The notes beneath the pieces are model-generated. The model did not search any database, had not been told where the DNA came from, and was given only the letters and a program-made list of their open reading frames with translations. A stretch of 64,000 nt of DNA from Diogma glabrata (Eukaryota > Arthropoda > Insecta > Diptera > Cylindrotomidae), in assembly GCA_963693315.1 (NCBI GenBank), contig OY856187.1:77135394-77199393 (forward strand). Reading direction: 5' to 3'. This document shows, one piece after another, positions 22,938-36,314 of this stretch. Position 1 is the stretch's first letter; each line of letters begins with the position of its first letter. A program made the translations under genes and the position numbers.

Positions 22938-23604
22938 TGACACTTATTTTAATTATTAGTTTAAATCTTAAATAAAAACTTATCATAATATATTTACCGT
23001 TTCTATTTTAAACTAAATATAAACAAATAACCAATGAAGATCCCTAATTTTTTATGACTTAATTTTAATAAGAACTAAAATTCCATAAATTTTGTTATGT
23101 GTTCTTCGTCGTTTTTCTGTTGTTTTCGTAATCCAAACAATAATAATTAACTAGAGGGCAGTTTAATGTTTACGGATGTGGTTGGTTTAATGTTTATGGA
23201 CATATTGCAATTTGTATGGTTAGAATTGAATCATTTGTCAACAACTAGCATAAACAATAATTCAAATTTGCAAAAAGAGAATGAGCTGAATTTTATTTTG
23301 TAAATTTTATTGAGAAAAAACTGGACCTTTTGTTGTTCGGGTACCCGACCAAAATATCCGGATATTAAATACCCGAAAAATCTTCCTAAATACCCGGGTA
23401 TCCGGGTACCCGGATACCAAGATTGCAAACACTAGTATTGATTCATATATAATAAAGTTATTTAGACATATTAGTGTTTACGGGGCAAATAGCTTCGTAA
23501 CAAAGTTTGGAGAAAATAAGGTTGTATTCGTTTCAATATTAAGCGAAGTAGAAAAATATGAAAAAGGACCACATTATGCCAATTATAAGAAACAGTGCAA
23601 CCGA

Positions 23605-23780
23605 AAATGCTAAACTTTACTTTTATAGTATCATGATCCTTTTATACAATACACTCTACTAAATCACAATCGTTTCATTTCTTTTTTATTAAGTCGTCTT
23701 GTATGGACCTGTAAGTTTTATACTCATCTCATCTTCAGGTCCTTGTGATTTATAGTTTTTCGAGATGATGATGACAGCCA
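23605..23780 (+). repeat. Diverged relic of the E1/E2 3' block
   Basis: A segment with GTATGGACCTGTAAGTTTTA and GTGATTTATAGTTTTTCGAG lines up with the 3' block of E1/E2 (GTGGACAGATTAGTTTTATA ... GCATTTATAGTTTACGAGAT). It is much more diverged than E1 and E2 are from each other and has no array. Probably an older copy. Confidence 0.45.
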
Positions 23781-25886
23781 ATACCGCAATAACAATAGGA
23801 TTCAAATTTGCTATTACACAAAAAGAAGATTGTAAAAAGCTCAGAAAAAAACACAATCGAACATAAAATTTTGTAAGTTATGTAAATGAACAAAAAACTT
23901 AAACACAAACTGCAAAAAAAATAAATTCAGTTCAGTTCGTTCAGTTTGTTTTTATGAATAAAATGAAAACTGGACGATTATCCAGTTTTATTCTCGTGTA
24001 TATAAACGATTCAAATCGTTAAAAGTTACAAAACTATCAATTCTATTTTAGCTTGCATAGTGTAACTAACATAAAATCCATAATTAAATCTGAAAGAAAT
24101 AATTAGTTTTTGGGGAGTAGTTCGAGCTAAACAACTGGTCAATGATTTGTTGAACGAGAAAAGCGTTTGTTCTATGTTCTAAAATTAATTTAGTTAAATT
24201 CTTGTATTTATTATCTATCGAACAAACCGCCCATTATTCTTAAATTTAAACCACAAGTATGTTTATATTTTGTTTAGTAAATATTCTAGAACTATAATTT
24301 TATTATATTTCATATCATTAGCACAAAACAAAATTAGGATGCTATAAAAAACAAAGATCGAAAAATTTTTTTTAAATTTATATCAAACCATTATTATTCT
24401 TAATTAATTATATCTGAATCGACATTTAAAAAAAAAAGTAATCCACTGTAACTGCTTGAATTGTAGAATTTTCTCATTTTCCAACCCAAATACGAAAGCA
24501 AATTTTTTTTTCATTCATAATTTATTCAGTGCAGTAATTTACCAACATCTGTTTGGCATGAACAGGGTTTTTTAATTTTTTTACTATTTTACAATTATTA
24601 TAATTTTTTTTCGTAGCATAATTTATTAATTTAAATTAAAATTAATTTTTTTCTGTTTTTATGAGGATCATTAAAAAATGGAAATTATAAAATAATTTTG
24701 TTATTAAAATTCTATTTGCTTTACAATAAAATATTTATTTGAAGTTTTGTAGTATAATAATAGATTAAATTTGTAGTGAAATAACGGGTATGGAATATTT
24801 TGTAGTACATATTATACTTTTATCAACTTTCTTGGGATAGTTGACCTAAACGTTAGATAATAAAAAGAAAAGTTTTAATTACAATTCTCGTTCAGTTGGA
24901 ATAGAGGTTTTCAATATTTCACAACGAAAAGTTAAAAATGTAAATAAACATAAATCAAATTTTCCTTATACAGTAATAAATTTTCTGTTTGTTTATTAAA
25001 GAAATAAGATTATATTTTATTGAATTTACTACAGAAATTTTCTAAATATTTTCTTTTATTGGAAAAGTTGGTTTGTAACACTATTTCTTCGCATTGAACT
25101 TTTCTGAACACATTTTAAATTGTTTGTTTTTGTTGAAATGTAAATAAATAGAATAAATTTTATGATAAGAAATTCAAATATTTGTTTATTATAATTTGAT
25201 ATATATGCATTATGCATATTGCATAAATTTTTCATTTAAATTAATGTGATTTGTATTGCCATGAAGATATTCTTGCTGTCGATACTTTGTTTGTGAAGAA
25301 TATGATTTGTGTCTGTTTTTCGAAGTAATATTATAATGGTAGAATTTAGTAGACACGTTTAAATATATGTTATTGATTTATGATTTGTATAAAGAATATT
25401 AATGAGAATATTTATGAAGAGAAATCAATTATTCTTACTTAGCCTTTATCTTAGATAGATTTTAAGCAGCTAATATTTTTAACACTTTGTCCTTTTTCAA
25501 GAAATTTATCAAGATTTGAATTTGAATTTTCAACCGGTTGTATTCGATGTTATTATGGCAAAACAGTTTACTACCAATGGGTCAGTGTCATCATTAAATA
25601 TTGTTGGCAAACACCGTCATGTAAATGATGACCACACGAATTATCAGATTTATCTTAATGGATCACAAAGACACGCATATTGAGGAATATTATAATTTTT
25701 TATTTAGCCTAGACTAGGTGTGACTGGTTGTCTTTATAACGCAAGGTGAGAAAAGAGTGCGGATTCAAATATGCTTATTGCTCAAAAGAGGTAAACGACC
25801 AGTCTAAATTATTTTATCTGGATAAAGATCAATTTTAGTAACTTCCCTGTCACGCAATCACCAAGGCACGCAATCACCAAGAAACG
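23781..25886. other. Unassigned AT-rich intergenic sequence
   Basis: No coding region, RNA gene or structured repeat was recognised. Confidence 0.45.
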
Positions 25887-26012
25887 TTGATTTTTCAACA
25901 TAACAATTCTAGGGCATATGTTGGTTTTCTTGCCAAAAACTATCTACCAGGGCAGCGATGGGAGGTTCTCCTCCACCCGCTGTATTCACCAGATATTGTT
26001 CCGTCCGATTGT
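25887..26012 (+). pseudogene. mariner transposase fragment (C-terminal catalytic part)
   Basis: The frame reads IFQHNNSRAYVGFLAKNYL then GQRWEVLLHPLYSPDIVPSD, matching the mariner motif (QHDNARPH ... WE.LPHPPYSPD.APSD). The second catalytic Asp of the D,D34D triad is changed to Asn (HNN for HDN). The third Asp, in PSD, is kept. Only about 42 codons survive. A second relic at 50560-51200 has the same KNY...RQRWEV signature, so the two belong to related mariners. Confidence 0.8.
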
Positions 26013-26599
26013 AACGACCAACAAATTTTACAATTAATTATTTCTGAAGACTTTTCTTTTGTGTACTAAAACATGTAGTTTTGTGTACTATAAACCATTC
26101 ATCAACCGGAGTCAGACGAAGAAGGAAATTAAATTAAATTTTAAAGGAAAAAAAAATAAAATAATCGAAAATAGAAAAATAAGTGCATCTTATAGTGTTT
26201 GTGTTAGTGTTTATGAAAATAAAAGTGTTGAAGAACGGAGGCGTACAATTATATATTTGGTGAGATTTTTTTTTATTAAAAATTTTTTGGGTATTTTATA
26301 TTTACTGTTACCAGGCGGTAGGCAGGTAAAATTATACCTTTTATTGCTTTGATGCAATAAATTTATTTATAATTTTAAAGCATAAATTTGTTTTATATTG
26401 CTTGGTAAAAGGAAATGAAAAATTTCGTTTTAGTTGTTAGAACGAATTTCATATTTAACCCTTTATTTGTACTCTTCAATTTTGTTAGTGTCTTTGTGTC
26501 CCCGTTTTTTTTTTTGTTTTTCTCTTTTTGTTTTTGTGTTTGTGTTTTTGTGACAGAGATGCCCAGTTTATTTCGTACTGTGTAGTGTTAAAATTTAGG
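26013..26599 (+). other. Probable 5' leader of LINE-1 relic
   Basis: A 97-codon open frame at 26059-26352 has no recognised motif. The T/G-rich stretch (about 26485-26550) precedes the first endonuclease-like codons. It could be the LINE's 5' UTR or a lost first ORF; this is inferred from position only. Confidence 0.25.
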
Positions 26600-29523
26600 G
26601 CTGACCAAATTTCAGTATCTATGCCTGCAATATCAAAGGGTAAGCTTTTGTCTCAACAAAATGGCAGCAGAGTGAACCAACAGCTTAGCATTGACTTCAC
26701 CAACATAAAAGGTTTCAATTCGAATCTAAACGTGGTTCATCACAACATCGAAAAAAATAAACCTGACATATTGTTTCTTACCGAAAAAATTATTAGTGGC
26801 AAAGCAAATTGGATCTCGATAAATACCGGATACCTAGTTACGAATTGGAACATTCCTTTTATAACAAGCATGGTGTCTATGTATTTGTTCGAGATTCACT
26901 TTCATGTATGAGAATTAAGGCTTATGAAATGAGCTCTAAGCACCATAATTCTATAGCACTGAAGACCTCAGGTGTTGATGAAACTATGTTTACAATAGGA
27001 TTATACAGATCTCCCAATTCTCCCCCAAGATGTCCCTTTTTCGATCAAATATCGGCTAATCTAGACAAGATTACCACGGACTACCCCAAAGCAAGACTGG
27101 CCATTCTTGGAGACTTTAATATTCATAATAAAGAATAGCTTAAGTATTCATCGCGCACTGACGACGTAGGAAGACAAGCCGAACTGATACTCGCAGATTA
27201 CCATGGTTTGACGCAAATGATAGAGTGTCCCACTAGAATCGCAGACAATTCACATCATAACAATAATTTGCTGGATCTGTTTTTGACAAAATAACCAGAT
27301 ACTACGAAGACAAAAGTTGAACAACCCAGAACATCGGACCATTAATAATATCAGCAATAGTACAATTTACATCACCGACACAAATTAAAGCAAATCCTCG
27401 TCGCATTTGGAACCATAGACGCGCTGACTGGGAGGGACTGAGAAACGTTTATGATGAAACACCTTGGAAAACTATTTGTTGTGTTGATCAAGATCCCAGC
27501 ACATCGGCAATAAGAATTTCGGAAACCATAAAAGACGGAAGGCGGTGGTTTATACCAAATCGGTTAATCACTCCTAAAACTGAGCCTTGGCTCACGCGGG
27601 ATGTTGATGAGGCAGTGAGGGATAAACGCAAAGCATTTAAGACTTATAACGCTAATAAAATACCTGAAACCCATAGCGTCTATAAGAAAGCCAGAAATAT
27701 TAGTAAACTCAAAATAGACTTGGAGTAAGACGCGTTTATCCAGAAGAAAGCAAAGAAATTCGCAGAGCACCCAACTGGCTCACGTAGTTTATTCCAGGCA
27801 GTTAAATCAGTCCAGAGCAATTTTACTCGATCCTCTATTTCAATCTTAGTTCTGAATGACATTCCCGTGAGCGACTCGAAAGAGAAGGCGGATCTTTTGG
27901 GTCGTATTTTCGCAGAAAACTCAAACGTAGTCCTATACTCATTCCCCCGGTTGAAACAAAAATGAAACCAATTATTTTTCGTTGCAATATTGTACGAAAA
28001 ATGCTTCTTTCTATCAATATCAACAAATCTGCTGGCCCCGACGGTATTCCACCCCTCATTCCTAAAAACTTTGCTAAGCAACTAGTTCCAATTTTAACAA
28101 AAATTTTCTATTTATATTATAAAACCGAAATATTTCTCGATTTTTGGAAGCTGGCCAGCGTTCAACGCATATCAATGAAAGGCAGTAAGATAGACCCTAA
28201 CAATTATAGACCAATTGCAATTCTGTCGGTTTAGCTAAAATATTTGAAAAATATGTTAACTACAACTTGATAGATTATTTGGAAATGTCGCGAACTATTG
28301 ATGGTAAACAGTATGGTTTTCGTAGAAGTCATGCAACAGGTGATCTGTTAGCCTACGTATCCCATCTCTGGAACAAATCGCTAGAAAACCATGGTGAAAC
28401 ATTCAGTATTTCACTTGACATTTCTAAAGCATTTGATAACGTGTGGCATAAAAATCTCATAGCTAAATTAAAAAAGTATGGCATAGACCATCTTACTGTC
28501 TCATGGATTTATAGTTTTCTTACAGGTCGCCAATTTCATGTTAATTTAGATGGTATCACATCAAATATTTTCATAACTAATGCTGAGGTTCTTCAAGGTT
28601 CTGCACTCTCACCAACCTTGTTTATTCTATACATTAATGATTTACTTATTTCCACAGTGCACCCAATACATAGTTCTGCTGATGACAGCACATTGCATGC
28701 ATCACACGCATCTCCTAAATTTCGATCTCATACTGCAGTTACCACAGATAGAGAACTGCTAATTGATTATATCAGCAAAGATCTGGAGCGTAAAATGGAA
28801 TGGGGTGATCGTAATCTTGTTTCATTTAATCCAACCAAAACCAAATTATGCCGTATTTCACGAATAGAGCGACATAAAAATTTCCCTATCAAAATAAACC
28901 ATGAGGAATTGCGTGAGGTTGATTCAGTTCGACTTCTTGGAGTCAATATTCAAAATAACCTGAAATGAAATAAACATGTGTTCAACCTCGCTAAATCTGC
29001 AATGCATATATTAGGATTCTTGAGTCGATGTAAAAAGTATTTCTATCCTGAGCAAATTTTGCTAATCTTCAAGTCCTTTATGCGTCCATGTATGGGGCAC
29101 GGCTGTCATGTTTGGGGAGGTGCTTGTCAGTCAACAATAAAATGTCTAGACTCTGTACAGAGAAAAGCAATACGGTTGATTGGTAATACCAAACTAACGG
29201 AACAGCTTGATTCACTACAGCACAGAAGCAATGTGGCTTAATTGTCAATCTACTAAAAAGATAACTTTAGCAAATTCTCGTCTAAGGAAATTGAAAATAT
29301 TCTTCCATCGTGTGCGCAGTATAATCGACAAACAAGAGCTGCCGAGTTATCCCATCCATTTGTTGTACAAATACCTCGTTGTAGAACTGTGTCCTTTCAG
29401 AACGACTATTTTAATAGAGTGGCAAAATTGTGGAACTCAATGCCCTCCTTAGTATTTCCTGATGAATTTTCCTCTCAGACATTTAAAGGAAATGTCCATC
29501 ATTATTTAAAACATTTAGTATAG
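26600..29523 (+). pseudogene. Degenerate non-LTR retrotransposon ORF2 (endonuclease + reverse transcriptase)
   Basis: The order is endonuclease then reverse transcriptase, as in Jockey/CR1-type LINEs. The endonuclease (26620-27330) shows DILFLTEK, IGLYRSPNS, ILGDFNIHNKE and a PTRI...NNLLDLFLT block. The RT (27960-28970) shows SAGPDGIPP, DPNNYRPIAIL, QYGFRR.HATGDLLAYV, SLDISKAFDNVWH, QGSALSPTLFILYINDL, a catalytic box mutated from FADD to SADD (28675-28686) and VRLLGV. The C-terminal tail (AKLWNSMPSLVFPD ... HHYLKHLV) ends at TAG 29521. Damage includes a frameshift near 26815, a Trp-to-TAG change at 27136, further shifts and stops from 27290 to 28260, Trp-to-TGA at 28966 and a shift near 29230. 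It is dead. It ends beside an inverted family Q copy. The exact clade is not decided. Confidence 0.88.
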
Positions 29524-29651
29524 TTATCCCCATTCCTTCCATTTTCCTCATCTCCTTCCTTTATAGTTGACATGGTATATCTTCGGATATTCAAAGAGTC
29601 TAAATAATGAATATTATATTTAGTGTGCTAAACATGTCGAACTAGTTAATA

Positions 29652-31141
29652 AAAAATATATGCAGGGGCTGAAATCTCACAGCTCTAAGATATCAAGACT
29701 TCGGTCTGGGTTAAGGATTTTGATATAGTTTTCGGCAAAAAACTTTTATGATGAGGACATGGTTTTTTGTTTTGGGCAGCGATGTATATCAAACATATTT
29801 CTTTGTTAAAGTACAAGTATTTTTTATCTCTGTTTAAAAATTTATAACAAAACTAGCACGAAACATCAATATGTTGCTGAAAAATTATAATCAAAATTCC
29901 AAAAATATTGTTATATTAAATGAAACCAAACTTTTTCAAAATTCCAAAAATATTCCAAAAATCAGAATAAAATCAAATATTTAAACTTTTTCTAAATTCC
30001 AATAATATTTCAAAAATTCTTAAAAATTCAAACTTTTTCCAAAATTCTAAAAATATTGCAAAAATTGAAAATTTTTTCAAAATTCCAAAAACTATAATAA
30101 AATCACATATTTAAAATTTTTCAAAATTCTAAAAATATTCCAAAAATTCTTACAAAATCAATAATCGAAACTTTTTCCGAAATTCTAAAAATATTGCAAA
30201 AATTATTACAAAATCAAAAATATAAACTTTTTCAACATTCTAAAAATATTTCAAAAACTATAACAAATTCAAAAATTTCCACGTCTAATTTCATTTTCAA
30301 TTACATTTACGTCATAAAAACAGCTACATTTTTTTCCAAAAAATTGGCTAAAAAAATAAATGTTTTCATTTTTTGACACACTTGACATTATTTTTTGACA
30401 AACTTATAATGCCCTAATTCTCTATAATAATAATAAAATATCAGGTCATAAAAAACTATTAATTTTATTTTTTCTAAAAAATTGGGTAAAAAATAAATAA
30501 AAACCATTCTTTTGAAATACTTGACAACATTTTTTGACAAACTTATAAGCCATAATTCTCAATAATAATAATAAAATTTCATTTCAAACAATCAATTTTA
30601 TTTTTTTCCAAAAAATTGGGTAAAAAATAAATAAAAATCTTTCTTTTGACACACTTGACCACATTTTTTTGACAAACTTATAATGCAAAAATCTAGTTTT
30701 TGATCTCACATACCAATCACGACCATCAAGATTTCTCCAAATATAATGTTCCTACTAATCACTTAAAAGATCAGTAATCAGTAATCACTTAAAATGAACG
30801 TTTTTTAAGTCAAAAATATGAAAATTTGCTATTTTTGACACACATAATGATTTTTTTTGACACACTTCCGGTACAGTTATCGAACACAGCGTCCTTTCGG
30901 ACCTGTCCCTTGTGTATTCCTTTTTTTAGAAAAAAAAATTTTGGAAATCCCTCCAGCGGTTTTCACTGCAGCGTAGGCAATGACGGACGGCCGGCCGGCC
31001 GGCAGACAGACACACCTTTTTTGTTTTTTGCTTTTTTAGAATCTGTAGGTCCCAAAACGTCGAGAAATGCCAAAAAAGGGGGGGTAAGAATTTCCCTTTG
31101 AGCTCATGAATGTAATACTTAGGTCTTTCAGACCGAAGTAA
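29652..31141 (-). mobile_element. Repeat family Q, copy D (inverted)
   Basis: Read on the minus strand it starts TTACTTCGGTCTGAAAGACC at 31141. It carries CCGGTACAG, GTGTGTCAAAA units and AT-rich ~55-60-bp units, and ends in the shared 3' block (GATATACATCGCTGCCC, then CTGTGAGATTTC and AGCCCCTGCATAT). ACTTCGGTCTG at 29698-29708 and its inverse CAGACCGAAGT at 31129-31139 are exact, giving an 11-bp subterminal inverted repeat, the clearest of all copies. An open frame at 30826-31101 is chance. Its 3' end touches the LINE-1 tail. Confidence 0.75.
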
Positions 31142-31348
31142 AAATGCATTCTTCTTTATGCATCGAGCTTGCTGTATAATTTAAATACTTTATGACCCTA
31201 ATATTTTCATAACCCATAAATAAATGTAAAATAAAAGAAACAATAATTTGTGTTGAGTGCTTTGATGATGAAGATAAATTTTTTTTTAGTTTTCAGATTA
31301 CATCTCTATCTCTCTTGTTTTGCTGTATAGATATTATTCTTTTTTATA

Positions 31349-32119
31349 CAGGGTGAGTTTTTTAAAAAATGTCAGGCTTTTATCTCGAGAACGACGCTAG
31401 ATAGGATAAAATAACACAAGGTAATATTTGTTAAGGGTCGAGGGGGACGTTTAGTGGTAATATTAAATGACCTTGAAACTCATAAGCATTGGAGATATAG
31501 GCCAAAGTAGGGTTTTTTTTAAATTATAACCTATATATTTAAGGGCTTTTTTTAATTAAGTAATTCAAACTACACACTTTTTGCTTACAAAATGTTTTTG
31601 TGAAGTGTACGATTCTGTAGATATGATGAACATTGATTTTCATTGATTTTTCATTGATTTTCATTTCATTTTCATTGATTGAAAAACAATGAAAATCATT
31701 CTTTCATTTAATATTGTTGCATCGTGGTCTACTGCGTGAAAATGATTTTCATTCTTTTTTTTTAACTTATTGAAATTTTATTTTTATACTGAAAACCTTA
31801 GCGAAGACACGTTTGCTTTACTGCAAATCAATGTTCATCATATCTACAAAATTGTACACTTTTTAAAAAAAAATTTGTAAGCAAAAAGTGGGTAGTTTGA
31901 AATTTGAATTACTGAATTAAAAAAAGCCCTTAAATGTATGGGTTCTAATTTAAAAAAAACCCTACTTTGCCTATATCTCTAATCCTTATGAGTTTCAAGG
32001 TCATTTAATATTACTACTAAACGTCCCCCTCGACCCTCAACAAATATCACCTTGTTTTGCCCTATCTAGCATCGTTCTCGAGATAAAAGCCTGACATTTT
32101 TTAAAAAAAACTCTCCCTG
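31349..32119. mobile_element. 771-bp MITE with ~290-bp arms and TA target duplication
   Basis: It starts CAGGGTGAGTTTTTTAAAAA and ends TTTTTTAAAAAAAACTCTCC CTG, flanked by TA on both sides (31347-31348, 32120-32121). The arms extend about 290 bp inwards to GATATGATGAACATTGATTT, with good pairing across CGTTTAGT...CGAGGGGGACG and TCTCGAGAACGA. The ~190-bp centre contains CATTGATTTT repeats. TA duplications and a CAGGG end are usual for Tc1/mariner-mobilised MITEs. No coding capacity. Confidence 0.82.
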
Positions 32120-32121
32120 TA

Positions 32122-35100
32122 TATGTATTAATTCATTTGTGTTGGAAGAGATAGAGGAATGCTGCAGGTTGTTATGCCGCAACGTTTTGCATTTACAAAA
32201 AAAACATCTAATCTTGTATAATAATGTAAGAATTATAAATTCAAATAAAAATTGTTTCATTTTTTTTTTACAATAAATTGGTTTCTAATACATTTATTTC
32301 AGTGAACAAGCTGTCTAGTCGGATTGCAATAATCAGTAACAATATAGTTGTTTCGTTTATTTGTTGCATATGATGTCATTACAGACTGACACCTAGTTTT
32401 TTTGAAGCGCGAAATGTTTTTCGATATAAAAATAATGATGCATGTTGTATTTGCCTATACCCTGTGGAGACGTCATATGATGTAAATACTAGTTATCTCC
32501 TGAAAAGTAACGAATATAATAATGGAGCGACAATAATTGGATGTGTATAGCCTTTTTTTTCTTTTGGCTTGATAGGCTTTTAATATAAGCAAGGTTATTT
32601 TGAATGACATTTTATCAAACTACGGGTGTACAGAAAAAAAAACGTGGTTGAACAAACGAGAATTTAAAGTTAAAGTTGTAAATAAATTATAGTTAAAATT
32701 CCGAAAAAAATAACATAGAAGCTATTTTTAGCATTTTTTTTTTATTATTTCTTGGACGCGTTGAAGTTTAACCGCGAGTCAAAAAGCGTTCGAGCTGTTT
32801 AAACGGGTGTTTCATTAAACTTTGAATTAATGTAAATAATAATAACACAATTAAATTTTGTACTCAATTTTTTTATAAATTAATGTAAGAGTAGTGCGTG
32901 GTAAGGTAAAAGGTGAAAAGTATTAAAACATAAAAATTAATTACTATGGTACAGTGTAGTCTCAATAGTTGCAGAAAGAAATATATGGTGAAGTTAGTTT
33001 GAAAAAAGGGAAGAAAAAGAAATTATTTGTTGGTGTGACTATAAGAAGTTTATTCGAAAAAATCAAATTTGCTTATATGTTGTGGTTGTAAGACATATTG
33101 GATTTTGCTTGTGAACTTAAACATTAGCTGGTAGCAAGTAAGGCATAAAAAATATCGAGAGACATATTAAATGAAAAACACAGTAAAACGTAAGTCATTT
33201 AATCATGATATTGAAACTTAAATAAATATTACTCGTGGGCCTAACGCATATACGAAAAGGAAAACTAGCGAAACTCATTACATATGGTTATCTTGAAGAG
33301 TAAAAAATAATATTTTTTTTGCTGCCGTGTTACGAATTATCGTTGCATTTCTGGAAGCGAATTCTTAAGCGAATTAATACAAAGCATATTTTTTCCTGTG
33401 AATTGAAGTCAATACATGAAGTCAGTCAAGCATTATTGTGAAGGTTATTGAAGTTTGACCATAAAACAAAAAAAAACATAAACCATAACACAAAAAAAAC
33501 AACTTCCAAAAAAATTAGTTTTCTGTTGTTCAGTATATACACGTTTCTGGGTGTACACTGAAACTGATCTAATCGATAAAATAAACCGAGTTCGTTCTTC
33601 TAATTATTAATTCCGGCATAATCGTAATAAAGGTAAGGTTAAAATGGATTTTCTGTTTTGAAGATGGTCATGTAGGATCATATTTACTTGTTTTTACAAA
33701 GGTAAAGATTAGACTATTTTTGGCTATCAAAAACTGTACCTATAAATTTTGGCATAAAAAAAAGATTAGCGATAATTCCGAATAAACACTTAAACATTCA
33801 AACATTAAAAAAAATGTATTTGGACCATTAGTAAATGGTCAACAAAATATTTATGTAGGGTGTTTTTTTGTTTTTTTGTTCGTTCCTATTGGCTAATGTT
33901 ATAGCAATGGATGTAAAAAAATTTCTCCCAAAATTTCAGCTTCCTAAATTAAACCTGTGAACGGCGCAACCCGAGTTTGTTTCCCATGTAATTAACATGG
34001 GGAAACGACGTTTTTACTTAAACATGAATAACTTGTAGAAATTTTTTTATTTACATTTCTGACAGCAGCATTTCATTAAGAGAATTGAGAATTGAGAATT
34101 AAATTTCCTATGAAAAAGGTTCTGTGTACTAAATCCGTACTAAGTCCGCAAAAATTGATGAGTTATAATGGACAAATTTTAAAACAGCATACAAATTGGT
34201 TGAAAGACAAACATTTCTGATAAATAAACGTGTGCTGCTGCGTACTAATATCTTTATGAACGCACACCCGTTGTGCTAACACTAAGCAGAGATTATTATA
34301 GGAAATATTAAAGAAAAAGCAACAAAAATGCATAAGGATAAGGAAAAGTGCATAAGGATAATTTGCGGCGATCATTAAGGAGGAAAATAGGAACAATATA
34401 GTTCATTGTATCATCATAAAAAGATTAGGGAAACATCAATCAACATTTTTTAAGTAAAGTTTTTTTATTATTAATCTTCTACATATTCTATCTTTTTTTA
34501 TATATATACATATTTTTGTTTCTTTTTGTTACTTTATTAAAGACGAAGTATTAAACACAGTTAGTAATTGGAGATCTGTCCGGGCCAGTGGTAGGTAAAA
34601 AAACCGAAATCCGGTTTCATAACAACTCACAACTCTACCCAAAATAAACGTACGTTATCCTTCCATTTCAAGTGAGCTTTCTTACAACAAAAAAATAAAT
34701 AATTCAAAATAAAATTTAACATCATTCATTTAGATAATCCTACCTATTCCATTGAGTTCGTTGTTGTTGTTGTCATCTTTAGTTACTGTAAAACGCCTTA
34801 AGATTACTTCTCATTCATGGTACAGAAAGACAAATCGAGCAATTTTTTTTAACTTACATTATTCAAACCGCATATCCTTAAAAAACATCCCTATCTTAAA
34901 GTATGCCTTTTTTTTAATTTATCTTGAAATTAACACTATTATTGCCCTTGCAATTCATATATAATTGGTTTTGTTATTAATATATATTGGGCACTGTGCA
35001 CTTTTTTTATACCATTTTGGACCTCGTAAGGTTTACATAAACTAATGGTATCACTATTCACTATGGTATTGTTTTAAATATTATATCATTGTATTCTTTT

Positions 35101-36300
35101 GAGTTATATTACTTGTAACAAAATTTTACACCATAATTAGAAACTAATTTAGACTATTTTTGCTTTGTGTTCGACTGTGAATCAATTCAACCAACATTCC
35201 ACAGCCCAATCAAGCTGAGCTCAATAAAAAAAAACTAAAAAACTGAACCAACTCCACAACAAAAAAAACTCACTACCCAACCAAAACTTCGACCTCAATC
35301 TCTCTCAAGAGTTTAAATCGAACTGTCCAACACCATAGAAGCTAACTAACTGAAAAAAACAATTAAATTTATTTCTCATCCCACGAGCCATGAAAATACT
35401 CCAAGGTCAGCATCAATTTTCTTTTATCGTTAAATTGCATATTTTGCAATTTGTTTTCCTTTAATTTTCATAATTATATAAAATTTTATGAATGGAAAAT
35501 AGAAAAAATAAGTTGATCCGTTGCTTCCGGAAGGGTCAAACTTTAGAAGTATTTTAAATGATTGTGTTCTTACACACAATTGAGTTGAAAAGTATAGTGA
35601 CTTCGAAGATCTCTATAATATATTACTATAAGTAAAGAGGACGGAAATGGAAGCACAATTCACATGGAATATCTTGCTCATTACACCTTACTGTTATGAT
35701 TTGATAGTGAGAGACGGTTTGTTTGAATAATTTTTTCTGTCTGTTTTATTTGTTTTTTTACGACAGATTTTCAATGTATGGGTAAATTGTTTTTGTTGAA
35801 TTGAATAAAATAACAAGAAGAGATAAATGAAAAGCTTTTTTTAAAAGACCAAGTCGTTGTGTAAAACCAAATTAAGTTTGAATTAGTTTTTTGTCAAAGA
35901 AACATTCATGGCATAAAATTGGCATTCAAATATAAAATGTGCAACATTTTGCACATCAAGCTTTGGTTCAAAACTGACCAAGCTTTGGTTCAAAAATTGG
36001 AAGAAATGCTGACATCTGTTTCGATTGCTTCAATGCAAACCAACTACGACTAAGTACATCAAATTTGTGGTTGTAATTTTGCTACCACCGAAGTTACTGG
36101 AATGTTCAATTGTGATCAAAAAGCGAATAAGGAACTCATTGTTTAATGAAGGTTTCCACAGGATTATCCGGATCGTGTGTTGAAATTTTTTTGGAGAAAT
36201 TATCACCAATCCTGTTGATTTAACGTACTACATTCAATATTAAAGCAAAGTTTTTCTTTCTTTTTTTTTTATTATTATTATTCTGATTTTACTATTATTA
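32122..36300. other. Unassigned AT-rich sequence
   Basis: I see no gene, RNA or clear repeat in this stretch. Small open frames (for example 34163-34396 and 34752-34964) have AT-driven composition and no motif. A small palindromic CATGTAATTAACATG occurs near 33988. Confidence 0.4.
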
Positions 36301-36314
36301 TTTGGTGTTTGAAA

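Larger units (their letters stand above)
22354..23434 (-). mobile_element. Internally deleted hAT transposon
   Basis: Terminal inverted repeats are TAGTGATTGCAAAT (left) and TAGTGTTTGCAATC (right, read inverted), the hAT consensus form. They are flanked by an exact 8-bp target-site duplication GTATTGAT at 22346-22353 and 23435-23442, the size used by hAT transposases. Subterminal regions are dense in ACCCGG words at both ends. Inside, on the minus strand, are scraps of a BED zinc finger and of the C-terminal hAT dimerisation region with the catalytic centre missing. The element is therefore a non-autonomous derivative of an autonomous hAT. Confidence 0.88.
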
